A stretch of 64,000 bases of DNA from Arthrinium phaeospermum (Eukaryota; Ascomycota; Sordariomycetes; Amphisphaeriales; Apiosporaceae), in the NCBI GenBank assembly GCA_006503535.1, contig QYRS01000001.1:558001-622000 (forward strand). Reading direction: 5' to 3'. The translations under genes were made by a program, and so were the position numbers. Within the stretch, counting starts at the first letter, position 1, and each line of letters opens with the position of its first letter. The notes below the pieces were generated by a model. The model worked only from the letters and a program-made list of their open reading frames with translations, was not told where the DNA came from and ran no database searches. Positions 44,492 to 56,263 of the stretch are shown one piece after another.

Positions 44492-45410
44492 CCATAGCGC
44501 ATTGCAGTCACAATGATTGTTGATCTCGGTTGCGTTATCGGAGAAAAAGCGTCTCGTCGTAGGTCCGGTCCCGTTGCAACGTCACCACTCAGTCATTCAA
44601 ATTTTCGCTCGATTGAGGACCGATCCTGTCTCGGATGTCCGGCCGGCACAATTTGATACGCAAGATGAGACGAGACAGAAGACAAACAGGAACTAAATTC
44701 GAAGTAATTAAGGAAGACGAAGGAAAAATGGTTTTTCTTCGGTTGTAATTTCATTTTTCGATTGCGTTATCTTGCAGTGGCTAATGATTACACACCGGAT
44801 CTCAACCGGCCCCTTCTCTTCTCTGTTGAACTCGGGGTCACTGATTGGCGTTCGTGATTGGCGCTGGGCCCCTGCCCCCGCTCGTCGGAGTCCGGACATC
44901 GGAAAAATCGGGCAAGGCGTGCTTAGCCAAGGGGAAGAGAGAGTGTGAGATTACCGCTGTCGTTTCGTGAACTTTTGTCATCTTCGTCCTGATGATGACG
45001 CCGGTTGATTTAGAGTAGAAAGTTACGCCTCACGACAAGACAATCCCAGCAAAACACTAATATCTTGATGACTAACACGAAACTAGCCTAAAGTTTACTT
45101 TTACGACGACACTGACTGCGGCTAGAGGAACATTAGACGAAGGATTTCAGATGGCAGGGTTCCTCGGCTCGGGTGGATTGGGCACCAGCTCGGGCTATTT
45201 ACCCGCGCACATCACCCGCCCGCGGATTTTCGGGTCATTAGTTTCATAGCCAGTCAGCAGTGCCCATCTATTATATCTTACATGCATATGCTTGCTAACC
45301 CCTGTACCGTCGCTCCTACCTCGGAGGCTACTGGGCAATGCTACAATGATGGCCGCATAGGACTTCCATACTTCGTGCTGTACATGAGCAACAGTATTTA
45401 CTATACAGAG
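44492..45410. other. intergenic region
   Basis: About 0.9 kb upstream of the MFS gene and downstream of the SDR gene. A short frame near 44708-44899 is unsupported. No repeat is seen. Confidence 0.4.
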
Positions 45411-46192
45411 CTAACATCCAGCGAACCCACCGTCAACAGGGTGAATTACCTGAGTGAGGAATTTGGTCTCGTCGCCGAGAAAAAAGGCAATCGAAGCGGC
45501 GACTTCCTCTGGCTGCCCAATCTTCGGGAACAGCATGGCGGATAGCCCCTCTTGACCTTTGGGGTACAAGCCTTCATTATCGAGATGCGTATGCATTGCG
45601 GTCTGGATAGGAGCCCTGCAAGACGAAACCCATCGGTCAGTGATGCCAGATTCGGGATATATGAAGATCAGGGGATGGTAAGATGCAACAATTGGTCAAC
45701 TTACGACGTTGACAATGCTTCCCTCATCCGCGATATGCTGCATCTCGTACTTGAGGCAATTGAACACGCCTGTGAGGTTCACGCCGACTACCCGATTCCA
45801 GTCGTCCAGTTCCATCTCGGTGATGGGTACCATCTTCCTGGGGGCCACGCCTAAGCAGCCGCCGAGTGTCAGCTGCTGATCGAAGTTGGAAAACTGGTGG
45901 AGATCATCGTACCGGCGTTGTTCACACAGCCGTCGAGCCTCCCAAACTTCTCCACCGTAGCCTCGATCCAGGCCTTGACGGATGCCGGATCGCAGACGTC
46001 GGCGTACATCGTCATATTGTCCGCCCCAGAAAGACCGTCAGTCATGGCGCCGCCTTCTTTCCCAAACGACATGTCGCAAAGCGACAGTGTGGCGCCCCCG
46101 ACGGCAAGGTACTCGGCAGTTGCCAATCCTATGCCCTGAGCTGCTCCGGTGATACAGATAACCTTCCCTTGGAATGGTTTCGGGTTCGCCAT
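45411..46192 (-). pseudogene. short-chain dehydrogenase/reductase lacking its YxxxK segment
   Basis: Exon 1 (45913-46192) begins MANPKPFQGKVICITGAAQG and carries the NAD(P)-binding TGxxxGxG, an acidic D after the second strand, and NNAG. A 62-nt intron (45851-45912) leads to exon 2 (45705-45850) with VPITEMELDDWNRVVGVNLT and GSIVNV. The next recognisable piece is APIQTAMH, then a Pro/Gly-rich stretch and IGQPEEVAASIAFFLGDETK with VIHPVDGGFAGC, ending at 45411. The roughly 45 residues normally between VNV and the APxPIxT loop, including the catalytic Ser, Tyr and Lys, are absent. The 89-nt intron-like gap at 45616-45704 does not encode them, and the frames on its two sides do not match. A cytosolic oxidoreductase ancestor is clear; the present copy looks inactive. 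Confidence 0.75.
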
Positions 46193-47584
46193 GGTGAGTG
46201 TTGCAGTGGAGAGAAACCCCAATGCTGGGGAAAGGGGCTCACGAGTTTTATATCGTTGTTTGTTTTGTGCGGGTCGGTTTTGGGTTTCCAGGCCGATGAC
46301 TGGTTTTCTTTTTCGGATGAGGTAGAGTGTACCTGTACAACGGAACGTTTGGGATGAATTTTGCTTTTAAGAAGAGAAGTCAGCAATATTGGCATTGTTG
46401 TATCTCCAATTTCAACCCCAACCTCGGCGGCGTGTCATTGACCTCATCTTGCAGCCAGCATTGCCGAGGCTCACGTTGCGTCTCCACGACCTGCACCACC
46501 TCTTGGATTGTTCTCTAATTATGTCGAATGATTCGCCCGCTTAATAAATCGTGCACGAGTTTCGACAGATTGCAACACGATCCCATGATCTCACTTTTGC
46601 AATATTGGTAATATGGCCTGCACCTATAATACGCCGTAATACTGTGGCTTGCCGGAACCCCCAATACCTCCCGCATATCCACGGTACGAGATTTATGTTT
46701 ACGTAATTTCTTGGCTCTACTTCGCTATAACTATAGAGTTTCCAATTCCAAATGGCACTGATGCCAGATCTTCCTACAGTCTGTGCTGGCCTCCTCGATA
46801 TCTGATGAAACCGAAGCGCCGTCGGAATCGGGGGAGCAATTATACGAGAGCACTTCGTGATTTATGTATGACATAGGCAGCTAGCAGCCCCGTTCAGGTC
46901 GTAAGCCGCATTCCAACTCAAGAGGCAGGTAGATGGGCTGGGTTGCACATGTTGACTCTAAAGTGGCGCATCTTTTGTTTCTAGACGACAGATGTACGCT
47001 GACTATCACATACAATTGGGCTATATGCGCGAGTTGTTGAGTTGCTTCCAACGCCATATGCTCACCAGCAACTGTAATTACGTATAGTGCGAAGAGGCAG
47101 CAGTCTGACAAGAGCTTAGCTGGAGATATGTTTCACTGACTCTACATTGTGCAGCGTTCCCCTAACAATCATGTAGGCTATTGCAATGAAGACTAGAAAG
47201 GCCGTTGCCGATTCTACAATCAGATGCCAGTTGGGCGTTTACATACTTGGTCTAGGTATAATTACACGCGACTCATGAGTATGGGCCCTGAATTCGAAGC
47301 AAGGGGGATGCAGATGACTTGGTGTAAGCTACGCAATGTCAACTACACTTCAGTTCACATCGAGATACATGCCAGTCCTGGTAAATCCCTATTCGTCAGT
47401 GGCAATGAGGCCTGCAACAGAGAATCCCATTCCAGGTATTTGTGTTGGTTGGAACACTATAAAAGGCGAGCTGTTTCTCTTCGTTCCTGACTCAAGGGTC
47501 TCTCCAAAGTATATTGTGCCCCCTGCCGATAGCTCCAGCCTGGTATTCACAAGTTCTCTCGCACTGCATTTAGAGCTACTGTGG

Positions 47585-47610
47585 TGACCAAAACACCTGA
47601 CCAAAACACC
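47585..47610 (+). repeat. perfect 13-bp tandem duplication
   Basis: TGACCAAAACACC occurs twice head to tail (47585-47597 and 47598-47610) at the 5' edge of a gene fragment. Confidence 0.85.
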
Positions 47611-47781
47611 TGCACCGTCGAGCCCGGCTGGCACACCACCACGCACCGCACCCATCCCACCAAAGTTGGCGCGACTTGGAACCTCATGCCCAACGCCGAG
47701 AACTAGGCGTCCGGTTCCCAGGTCAGACCTTCCATCAACGGGTACTACGCCTTGGGTTGCAAGCACGCCGACAACCACTAA
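47586..47781 (+). pseudogene. fragment of an unidentified, probably secreted protein
   Basis: This GC-rich island within AT-rich flanks encodes TCTVEPGWHTTTHRTHPTK, then VGATWNLMPNAEN, an in-frame TAG, and SINGYYALGCKHADNH before a TAA. Codons are rich in third-position C, as in the real genes around. There is no start and no flanking exon. The Cys and Trp pattern suggests the end of a secreted protein, but I cannot name a family. Confidence 0.4.
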
Positions 47782-49162
47782 GCCAGCCAGTCACGATCGA
47801 GTCTAACAGACCCATCCTGATATTTCGCAGGCTTATCCACCAGGGCAATCCTCCCATCCTGCAATTCTGCCGCATGCCTATCAGATGGGAAGTAGATTCC
47901 TGTCGCAAAAGGGTGTGTTTCTCGACACGACTGGAGAAGTTGTTCATTGGCGAACAGATGGTCCTTCGCTTGGATCGTTCAGCCCAAAAGGCACTTTCCT
48001 TAGTGGAATATCGGCATGAGACTGCTAGTATTTGTTACTCGGAGGCTATGTGTCAGCAGAGAAACCATCTTGCACATCGATGCCTTTTGATATAGCCGCT
48101 TCTTTGGTTGTTGCCCCTTTTCCAGCCGACGCTTTACCCAGTGGTACGGATCCAAACTCGTACGATGATTTAGCTTTTGTGCATTCCAGGCGCATGATTG
48201 CATATGTGCTTGGTATCTAAGGAACACTGGTGCTTGGCAGCATCTACCCCATGTCTTGGTATTGTATTCGCGGGGCGTCTCTCTCGTAAGATAAGCCAGC
48301 TAATGCGCCGAGCCACACGATCGGCTTGGTCGTTGCGATATCAGCTTCGTTTTTAAAAACAAACCTCGGAAGTAATATAGATCTGGCATCCAGATGCACC
48401 ACCTTAACAACAAAACATAAGCTCAGCTCTTTGGGGAATTTCGGGGCTTTCCTATCATCTCGCCAGATAGTTGTAGGTCGAAGCAGCGATCTTATCATTC
48501 TTGTCGTCCCATTATCGTCGTGGTTGTTGATAAGGGGACTCGGGCACAGAGGTACCCCTGGAGTGTGGGTGGAGCTCCTCCAACTTGGCATGCTCACTCC
48601 CACGCCGGTCCCACCAATGAAAGGTCTCATTGAGCCGTGGCAGCCATATCTGCAATCGGACAACTGCCGCTCAAGCCACTGCGCGGATACCCGGAGGCAA
48701 ACCCGGCATCTTATTTGGATATGGCATATCAAGTCTCGAGCGGTTGCCACTTGGGCGGGTGGCAGCAAGTAGGTAAGACGGCGGGCGATATTCAGATAAG
48801 CATGGGCCGTTTTCCGAACGAAATGATAGGTAATGCATTGGGCTATTCCAAGTACCGGTTCTGGCGTGGCCGCCTAGGACCGACCCCCGCAGATGTCAAA
48901 GTTCGGATGAGCGAGCTGGTGTTTGGACCAAGTCATCTGGATTTGAGGGGTTGGTCCCATGCAGTCAGACATATGCTGCTACCCGTTGCGTTATCGGGTT
49001 TGGCTCCTTGGTGCCTCTCTTGGCACGCATTATGGGATGATAGGCCTTTTCTGCCCCTAGTGATATAAGTATTAGCCCTTTCTTACCTTGTGTCGTGCTC
49101 CCATCCCTCAATTGCGTGTAACATCGCAATATTCGCAAAGGAGGGTCCAATACAGCGCGACT

Positions 49163-51331
49163 ATGTCGACAGTTTCGGAAATCACCACGCTGCCAGCGGA
49201 CCTGAAGTCCACCCTCGAGGATGCCAAACCCTCCGAGTTGGATCCCGAGAAGCAAACGGAAGCAGGTCCGGCAGCGATAAGGCCAGCGTAACAGCTGGCG
49301 ATGTCGCAAATGGTTCGTGTAACAGGGCGAGATCCACCCCGTCTGTTGTTTTACAAGTCTGACGCCGCCGACCTAGCCCACGAGGAGTATTCCGAGAAGA
49401 GTACAAGAAACTCAAGAGAAAGACAAGTATCTCCTTCCGTTGATGTGGCTTTGCTATGGCATCCAGCAAACGGACAAGACGTCCATTGGAACCCAGGCCA
49501 CCTTTGGACTGCGGGAGGTACGCTGCCATGCTGATTTCGACCTCGTGGACGAACAATAACTGACTGGGTCGCTCAGGATACTGGACTTGTCGGTCAGCAA
49601 TGTGAGTGCTTTGGCTATTTCCTCATTCCGGTCCCATGCTGCACATACAGATATGCCCTTCACGTACGAAACTAACCATCCAATCAGACTCATGGCTCAC
49701 CACGATCTTCTATATCACGTACATGATCTTCGAGTTCCCATCCAATATCATCTTGCAGCGATACAAGATGGGACGGACGCTCTCCTGCTACATGATCTGC
49801 TGGGGCGTCGTGGTGCTGTGCATCGGGTTCACCCAAAACTTCACCCATCTGATCGTTTTGAGAGCCCTGCAAGGTGTATTCGAGGTAACACCAACCCCTA
49901 TTAGACCCCCAACCCCTATCACGGTTAGCTGACCGACTGTCTGCTCCCCACAAAGTGCTGCATCTCGCCCGGTTTCATCCTCGTCATCGGCAGCTGGTAC
50001 ACGACCCGCGAGCACGCGTCGCGGTCCCTGGTCTTCCAGTCGGCCAACGCGCTTCGGCGTCATCGCGCACCTGATCCTGTACGGCATCGGCACGGTGCAG
50101 CACCAGCACCCGGAGCGCCAGGTCTGGCGCTACATGAGCTACTTCCTGGGCACCCTCACCATCGCCGTCGGCTGCCTGTGCCTGCTGCTGCTGGGCACCC
50201 CGTCCGAGGTCCGCTGGCTGTCGCCCGCGAGAAGCGCGTCGCCAACGCGCGCATCCGCTCCAACAACACCGGCCACGACCAGACCGGCATCAAGCGCTGG
50301 AAGTGGAAGCAGGCGCGCGAGTGCCTGGCCGACCCCACCTTCTGGTTCGCAGGCCTCAACGCCTTCCTCTCGTCCGTCCCGAACGGCGGGATCACCACGT
50401 TCGGGTCCATCATGAACACTAACTTTGGCTTCAGTGGGTCATGAATCCAACCCAAGCGTTTGAAGATATACGCTGACATGAAACAGCAAACCTCCAGGTC
50501 ATCCTCCTGGATATCCCACGAAGCGTCTTTTCTGTTCTGTGGTTCGTCCTCATCGGTATTGTAACCAGCAGAAAACAGAACCTCCGCATGTAAGTAAAGG
50601 AGTCCCTGTACACTTCTTAACTTGAGCCAGCAGTTTGCTGACAGTCACAGGTACTTTATGATGTTCTCGGTCATTCCTCCCTTCGTGGGCTTCTTCGTCA
50701 TGGCGCTTCTCCCAATGAGCTGCAATACAAGTGGACTAAATGGGGAGGGTAAGTTACCGAGCCGTGCCGATCTCTTGATATACGGCTGATATGACGCGCA
50801 GCTACTTCATGACCGTACCGTTCGTCATTGGCATGTTCTTGGCCTGGACTTTGATCCCTTCCAACATCGCCGGCCGCACGAAACGAACTCTCACCTCTTC
50901 CTTCACCTTTGTCGGATACTGTGTTGGCAACATGGTCGGATCCCAAATCTTCCTCGCCAAAGATGCGGTAAGTTGGACACATGCATGCCGCTGTGTATAT
51001 GCGTTTACGAGTATGAGAGAACTGAACTGACGCGGCATCGCTGTCAATAGCCCCGGTATGTACCTGGTACCGTTGCCTGCGGCGTCTGCTTCGGCCTGGA
51101 GTTCTTGCTCATTGTGGTGTGGCGCGTGCTATTGGTCATGCGGAACAAGCGCCGGGCGAAGCACCTGCAAGAATTGGGCATCTCGGAGGAGGAGCGTGTC
51201 GAGCGCGGCAAGCAGCTTGGAGAACAGGACGCGACCGATTTCGAGAACATCTATGTGAGTTTTGAAAAGGGTGTTCCATCTCGGAAAAGCAAGCTAACAA
51301 CAGTCCGCTCAAGTTCCGATATACCATGTAG
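49163..51331 (+). CDS. allantoate-permease-like MFS transporter, several frame breaks
   Basis: The ATG at 49163 starts MSTVSEITTLPADLKSTLED. After a break comes DKYLLPLMWLCYGIQQTDKT with SIGTQATFGLRE, an intron (GTGAGT), YSWLTTIFYITYMIFEFPSN, LQRYKMGRTLSCYMICWGVV and NFTHLIVLRALQGVFE, an intron, then CCISPGFILVIGSWYTTREH. The TM1 segment, KMGR loop and LRxxQGxFE are features of the anion:cation symporter (Dal5/Tna1) family. Later segments include IKRWKWKQARECLADPTFWF, SYFMTVPFVIGMFLAWTLIP and GYCVGNMVGSQIFLAKDA. The end is a short FRYTM tail, stop 51329-51331. Small losses break the frame near 49420, 50047 and 50227. This family imports carboxylates, vitamins or ureides at the plasma membrane; substrate unknown. 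Confidence 0.75.
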
Positions 51332-52396
51332 TTTATGTGTCAAAAGGGTCGGGTGGCAGCGTTCACCAATGGTTGCCGTGCGGGGCCGAGGATGGCTTGG
51401 TTTTTGGGGGCGCGTTAGATCCAGAAGCATCACCGCGTATTCCAGGTCTGACACCAACACTCGACACTGGTATAGAACTAGACTACATCCAACTGTTTAG
51501 CGCGACATGTCGCGACACAAGATCTGCATGTCAGAATCATTATACATCCCAGTCAACTGGTACCAAGACCATAGAGACCCAAAGATGCTGTCATGTACTT
51601 TATGTAGTGCAAAGCCCATCGCAGAGAACCGGAGGCAGTGAGGGTCTGACACAATGCGCCGACTCTAATCAGTGGGGACGAGTACCGGCCCAGCCTGCAA
51701 CCTGCCAGCCCCTCTCCTTACTACATTATGTAGGTACTTAGCAGCTGCTGTGGAGGCAAAACTTCGGCAGAAATACACGCCAGAGCGACCCTTCTCCACC
51801 CCGACAGGCCTCTCGGTCCGCGAGTCCGCGGGGTCTTGCTGAACTGTCACACTGGGATCCCAAGCAAGCAAACCGGTTCCTGCGAGTCTTGTCCGGCGCA
51901 GATGTGTCGCCGTTTAACCAACGATCCACTTGGCCCAGGCCCAGGCGAGCGGCCTGCAGACTTGGGGGGAACACCAAGGTTATACATCGGCTCTGGGAGG
52001 CTGAATGTCGGCTAAATGATGGCGCGTTGCCTTCCATCCCATCTGCGCCGACCCCGGGCCGGCAGCACTGTGTAGGTTTGTTGCAAGGTGGGACGATCCG
52101 CCGTATTAACCGGTCTTTTGGGGGGCTGATGGGAGGGGTCCAATCCATCATCATCCGCGACTGCTCGCTTCCGACCCCCTGGCAGAACGCATGGCATGGT
52201 GCTGCGCATTGCCTGCATTGAACAGACATCCTACTGGTCACATCATTGGTGCCCGATCGACTTGCCGCTGGAGAATCGCTAGCTGGTATATATCTACTCA
52301 CTAATCAACCCGTGTTCATCTTGTCTTCCTTTTCCGTTTTCTGTCTGCCATTGTCTCTTTAACATCGTAGACACTCGATCGAAGCCCTTCCTCATC
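51332..52396. other. intergenic region upstream of the beta-glucosidase
   Basis: 1.07 kb between two co-oriented genes. Long overlapping frames in 51738-52301 have no motif. The last 100 bases before 52397 are CT-rich, as in many fungal promoters. Confidence 0.4.
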
Positions 52397-55300
52397 ATGG
52401 CGGACATCAACGTGGAAGAGCTTCTGAAGAAGCTCACCTTGTCAGACAAGGTCGATCTGCTTTCCGGTAGGCAATTGGCCTGTCCGCGTTCTGATCTCAT
52501 GCTAATAAGAAGCCAATTCGTACAGGCATTGACATGTGGCACACGAAAGCCATCCCGAAGCATGGCATCCCCTCCGTTAGGACCACGACGGTCCCAACGG
52601 CGTGCGGGCACCAAGTTCTTCAATGGCGTCAAAGCTGCCTGTTTCCCTTGCGGTACAGGGCTGGGGGCCACCTTGTGAGTTAGGCCATGGTCATTCAATG
52701 CATAGGGGTCCGTATGGCTGGTTCGAAGCGGTGCGGGAGTTTTCCGTCGAGATGTCGCATTGCTTCAGCTTCTGCTTCAGCTGAGCTGGCCGGCCACCAC
52801 CTGAGGCGACCGCGCACAAGACAAGTGGAGACTGGCTGACGACGACCGCAGCAACCAGGAACTTCTGGAATGTGGGAAGCTGATGGGGCAGGAGGCCCGA
52901 GCGAAAGGGGCGCACGTCATCCTCGGCCGACCATCAACATGCAGCGGTCGCCGCTGGGCGGGCGCGGCTTCGAGTCGCTGGGAGGACCCGTTCCTGGCGG
53001 CTGGGCGCGGCGGCGCTCGTCAAGGGCTCCAGGCCGAGGCATCCTGGCCACCATCAAGCACTTCGTCTGCAACGACCACGAGCACAAGCGCAACGCCGTG
53101 CACGCCATCGTCACCGAGCGCGCGCTGCGCGAGATCTACGCGCTGCCCTTCCAGCTGGCCGTCCGCGACGCCAAGCCGGCGGCCTTCATGACGGGCTACA
53201 ACGGCGTCAATGGCACGTACTGCAGCGACAGCGAGCCGCTGCTCGAGAAGATGCTGAGGCGCGAGTGGGGGTTCGACGGGCTGGTCATGTCGTTTGGGGG
53301 GGACTTACTCGACGACCGAGAGTGCCCTGGCCGGTCTCGATCTGGAGATGGTAAGTACTGAGTCGCATGGTCAAGTCAGGTCAGGAAGATGATGGAAAAC
53401 TGACACAGAACATAGCCTGGACCATCGAGGTTCCGTGGCGAGATGCTCAAGTTCAACGCCTCGACAGGCAAGGTCGGAGAGCACATCATTGATCAGCGCG
53501 CCAGGACAGTGTTGGAGTTTGTCAAGAGAGTTATGCGAACGGCATCCCGGAAAACGCCCAGAAGAGACCATCGATACCCTGAGACCGCTGCCTGTTAAGG
53601 CGTGGCAACGAGGGCATCGTCTTGCTGGAGGTTCCGTGGCGAGATGCTCAAGTTCAACGCCTCGACAGGCAAGGTCGGAGAGCACATCATTGATCAGCGC
53701 GCCAGGACAGTGTTGGAGTTTGTCAAGAGGAGTTATGCGAACGGCATCCCGGAAAACGCCCCAGAAGAGACCATCGATACCCTGAGACCGCTGCCCTGTT
53801 AAGGCGTGGGCAACGAGGGCATCGTCTTGCTGAAGAACGACAACGACGTCCTTCCGCTCAAGAAGAACAAGAAGGTAGCGAGGACCCCACTGACTTCCTT
53901 ATGTCTAGACGGTCGTGATTGGACCTAATGCCAAGATCGCCACGTACCACGGAGGCGGCTCTGCCTCTCTCGCCGCATATTATGCCGTTGCCCCCTTTGA
54001 CGGCATCTCGGCGAAGCTCGACTCCGCCCCGAGTACGCCATCGGCCAGTACTCGCACAAGATGCTGCCGGCGCTCGGCTACTCGACGACGTCCAAGACGG
54101 GCGCCCAGGGCATGACGATGCGCATGTACAACGAGGCGCCCGACGTGGCGGGCCGCGAGCCCTTCTACGAGCTGGAGCTGGTCAAGTCCGACACCTTCCT
54201 CGTCGACTTCCACCACCCGGGCCTCAAGTCGGACCTCTTCTACGCCACGCTCGAGGGCTCCCTGGTGGCCGAGGAGGACTGCGTCTTCGAGCTGGGCTCG
54301 TCGTCTGCGGCACGGGCAAGCTCTACGTCAACGACGAGCTCGTCGTCAACAACGCCGACAAGCAGACGCTGGGCGACGCCTTCTTCGGGGCCGGCACCGT
54401 CGAGGAGCGCGGCTCCTGCCAGATGCAGAAGGGCCAGACGTACGACTTCCGCCTCGAGTTCGGCTCCACGCCCACGTCCACCCTGCAGGGCGAGACGGTT
54501 CTGATCCGCGGCGGCGCCATCCGGCTCGGCGGCTGCAGGGTGATCGACCCGCAGGCCGAGATCGCCCGCGCCGCCGCCATGGCCAAGGACGCCGACCAGG
54601 TCATCGTCTGCGCCGGGCTCAACGCCGACTGGGAGACCGAGGGCCACGACCGCGCCGACATGCGGCTGCCGCCGGGGGTGGACGACCTGATCGCCGCCGT
54701 CGCCCGGGCCAACCCCCGCACCGTCGTCGCCATGCAGTCGGGCACGCCCGTCGAGATGCCCTGGATCCGCGACGTCGGCGCCGTCATCCAGGCCTGGTAC
54801 GGCGGCAACGAGACCGGCAACACCATCGCCGACGTCCTGTTCGGCGACGTCAACCCCTCGGGCAAGCTCAGCCTGAGCTTCCCCGTCCGCGTGCAGGATA
54901 ACCCGGCTTACCTCAACTACCGGACGGAAGGCGGCCGCGTCCTCTACGGAGAAGACATGTAAGTGCTTAATCCCTGTTTGCTTACCCGACTGTCTGGGCT
55001 TCACGTTTGCTAACCCCAGTTACAGCTACATGGGCTACCGCTACTACGAATCCGTCGAGCGCCCCGTCCTCTTCCCCTTCGGCCACGGCCTGAGCTACAC
55101 CACCTTCACCTTTTCGGACCTCTCCATCACCGAGAAGGACGGCCAGCTCACCGTGTCCGTCGCCGTCCAGAACACGGGCGCCGTCCAGGGAGCCGAGGTG
55201 GCGCAGGTGTACGTGGCGCCCCGGCAGAAGGCCAAGGTGAACCGCCCCGTCAAGGAAATGAAGGGCTTCGCCAAGGTCGCGCTGGCGCCCGGCGAGAGCA

Positions 55301-55485
55301 GGACGGTGGCCGTCGACATGGACGCCAGGTACGCCGCCGGCTACTGGGACGAGGAGCGCGATCAGTGGTGCGTGGAGCAGGGCGAGTACGAGGTTATTGT
55401 CAGCGACAGCAGTGAGGTTAGGAAGGACAAGGCGGTGACTGGGTCTTTTACGGTCAAGGAGACGTACTGGTGGTCTGGTGTATGA
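52397..55485 (+). pseudogene. GH3 beta-glucosidase with PA14 insert, broken and internally duplicated
   Basis: Exon 1 (52397-52466) reads MADINVEELLKKLTLSDKVD; a 59-nt intron follows and exon 2 starts GIDMWHTKAIPKHGIPSVR. Further GH3 landmarks are FFNGVKAACFPCGTGLGAT, GRGFESL, ILATIKHFVCNDHEHKRNAV, GYNGVNGTYCSDSEPLLEK and REWGFDGLVMS, where the Ser-Asp-Trp nucleophile should follow but does not. After an intron (53351-53415) a 201-bp block is tandemly duplicated. Then come EGIVLLKN(DND), a PA14-type insert (FYATLEGSLVAEEDCVFELG, GKLYVNDELV), PSGKLSLSFPVRVQDNP, an intron, and the C-terminal fibronectin-III-like domain ending at 55485. Intact relatives hydrolyse terminal beta-glucosides. There is no signal peptide, so an intracellular enzyme is implied. 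At least six small indels are present. Confidence 0.85.
53427..53832 (+). repeat. 201-bp tandem duplication inside the GH3 gene
   Basis: The block beginning GAGGTTCCGTGGCGAGATGC at 53427 starts again at 53628. The copies differ only by single bases in short runs: AAGAGAG versus AAGAGGAG, CGCCCAG versus CGCCCCAG, GCCTG versus GCCCTG and TGGC versus TGGGC. The first copy is always the shorter. Only the second copy gives the continuous frame up to NAPEETIDTLRPLP. Confidence 0.9.
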
Positions 55486-56263
55486 GGCAGAGGTTGCTTC
55501 AAATAAGTAGTCAAAGTTTTACGTCGAAATGAAATGACATCCGACCCAATTGCATTCTCCAAGGTCGTTCCATACGGTGTCAGTTGCTTCAGGTTTTCTG
55601 ACCCGGCTTTTTGGAAAATCCCGAACAGCTGTCACTTCGAAGTACTAGCATTCCGTTCTGCATGCCGTTCCCCGTGAATGATTCGACCGGTGCTTTGGAT
55701 TCGATGAGCACATCTATCTAGATCTCACACCACGCATCAGGCAACACAGCGATCCGGGGCGCCGGCTTTCTTGTGGCTTATGACTGAACATTACTTACTT
55801 GTGGTCATACCCATCAACCGGTTGAAACAAAACGCGGCCAACCTCGACATATCCCCTCGATGGCGACAGCGACGCTTCCACCAGAATATGCCGGACTGTA
55901 TATACCAGGGACCACTTGATACCATTCGTATAAAACCATCATCGAGACAGCTCCCCAATTTTGGCGGTGGCTTAGGTTTTCGCGCAGCCACTCTCACTAC
56001 CTCAGGTACCGGAGATATCGTAAACGACAGAGCGGTCGCCTTCGTGGCAGCAATCCATGCCGATTGCCCGTACATTAACTCGCCTCTGTGCCTGCTGTGG
56101 CGTCCTCATACTTGGCCACAGCCAGCTCGCCGCATTTGCTGAACAAGCTATCGAAGGCCCAACGTCAGCGAGTCCCCACTCAGCTGGCGTGACGCCTTGC
56201 CGGCCCAGCGCTGCCGTGCCGGCTCGTTCACTTCCAGGTGCTCTATCGCGAACACGAAGTCCT
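55486..56263. other. intergenic region between convergent genes
   Basis: 0.8 kb with no supported gene; it holds the 3' ends of the GH3 gene and of the copy-2 large gene. Confidence 0.4.

Larger units (their letters stand above)
46193..49162. other. 3-kb region with one gene fragment
   Basis: Between the divergent SDR and permease genes. Apart from the fragment at 47586-47781 and a 13-bp duplication beside it, I see no supported gene. Several frames are AT-rich and motif-free. Confidence 0.4.

Noticed and set aside
45600..45640. AYAS after the SDR gap as the missing Tyr-x-x-x-Lys
   Set aside because: That frame stops three codons later, whereas the frame giving APIQTAMH continues into a normal SDR C-terminus.
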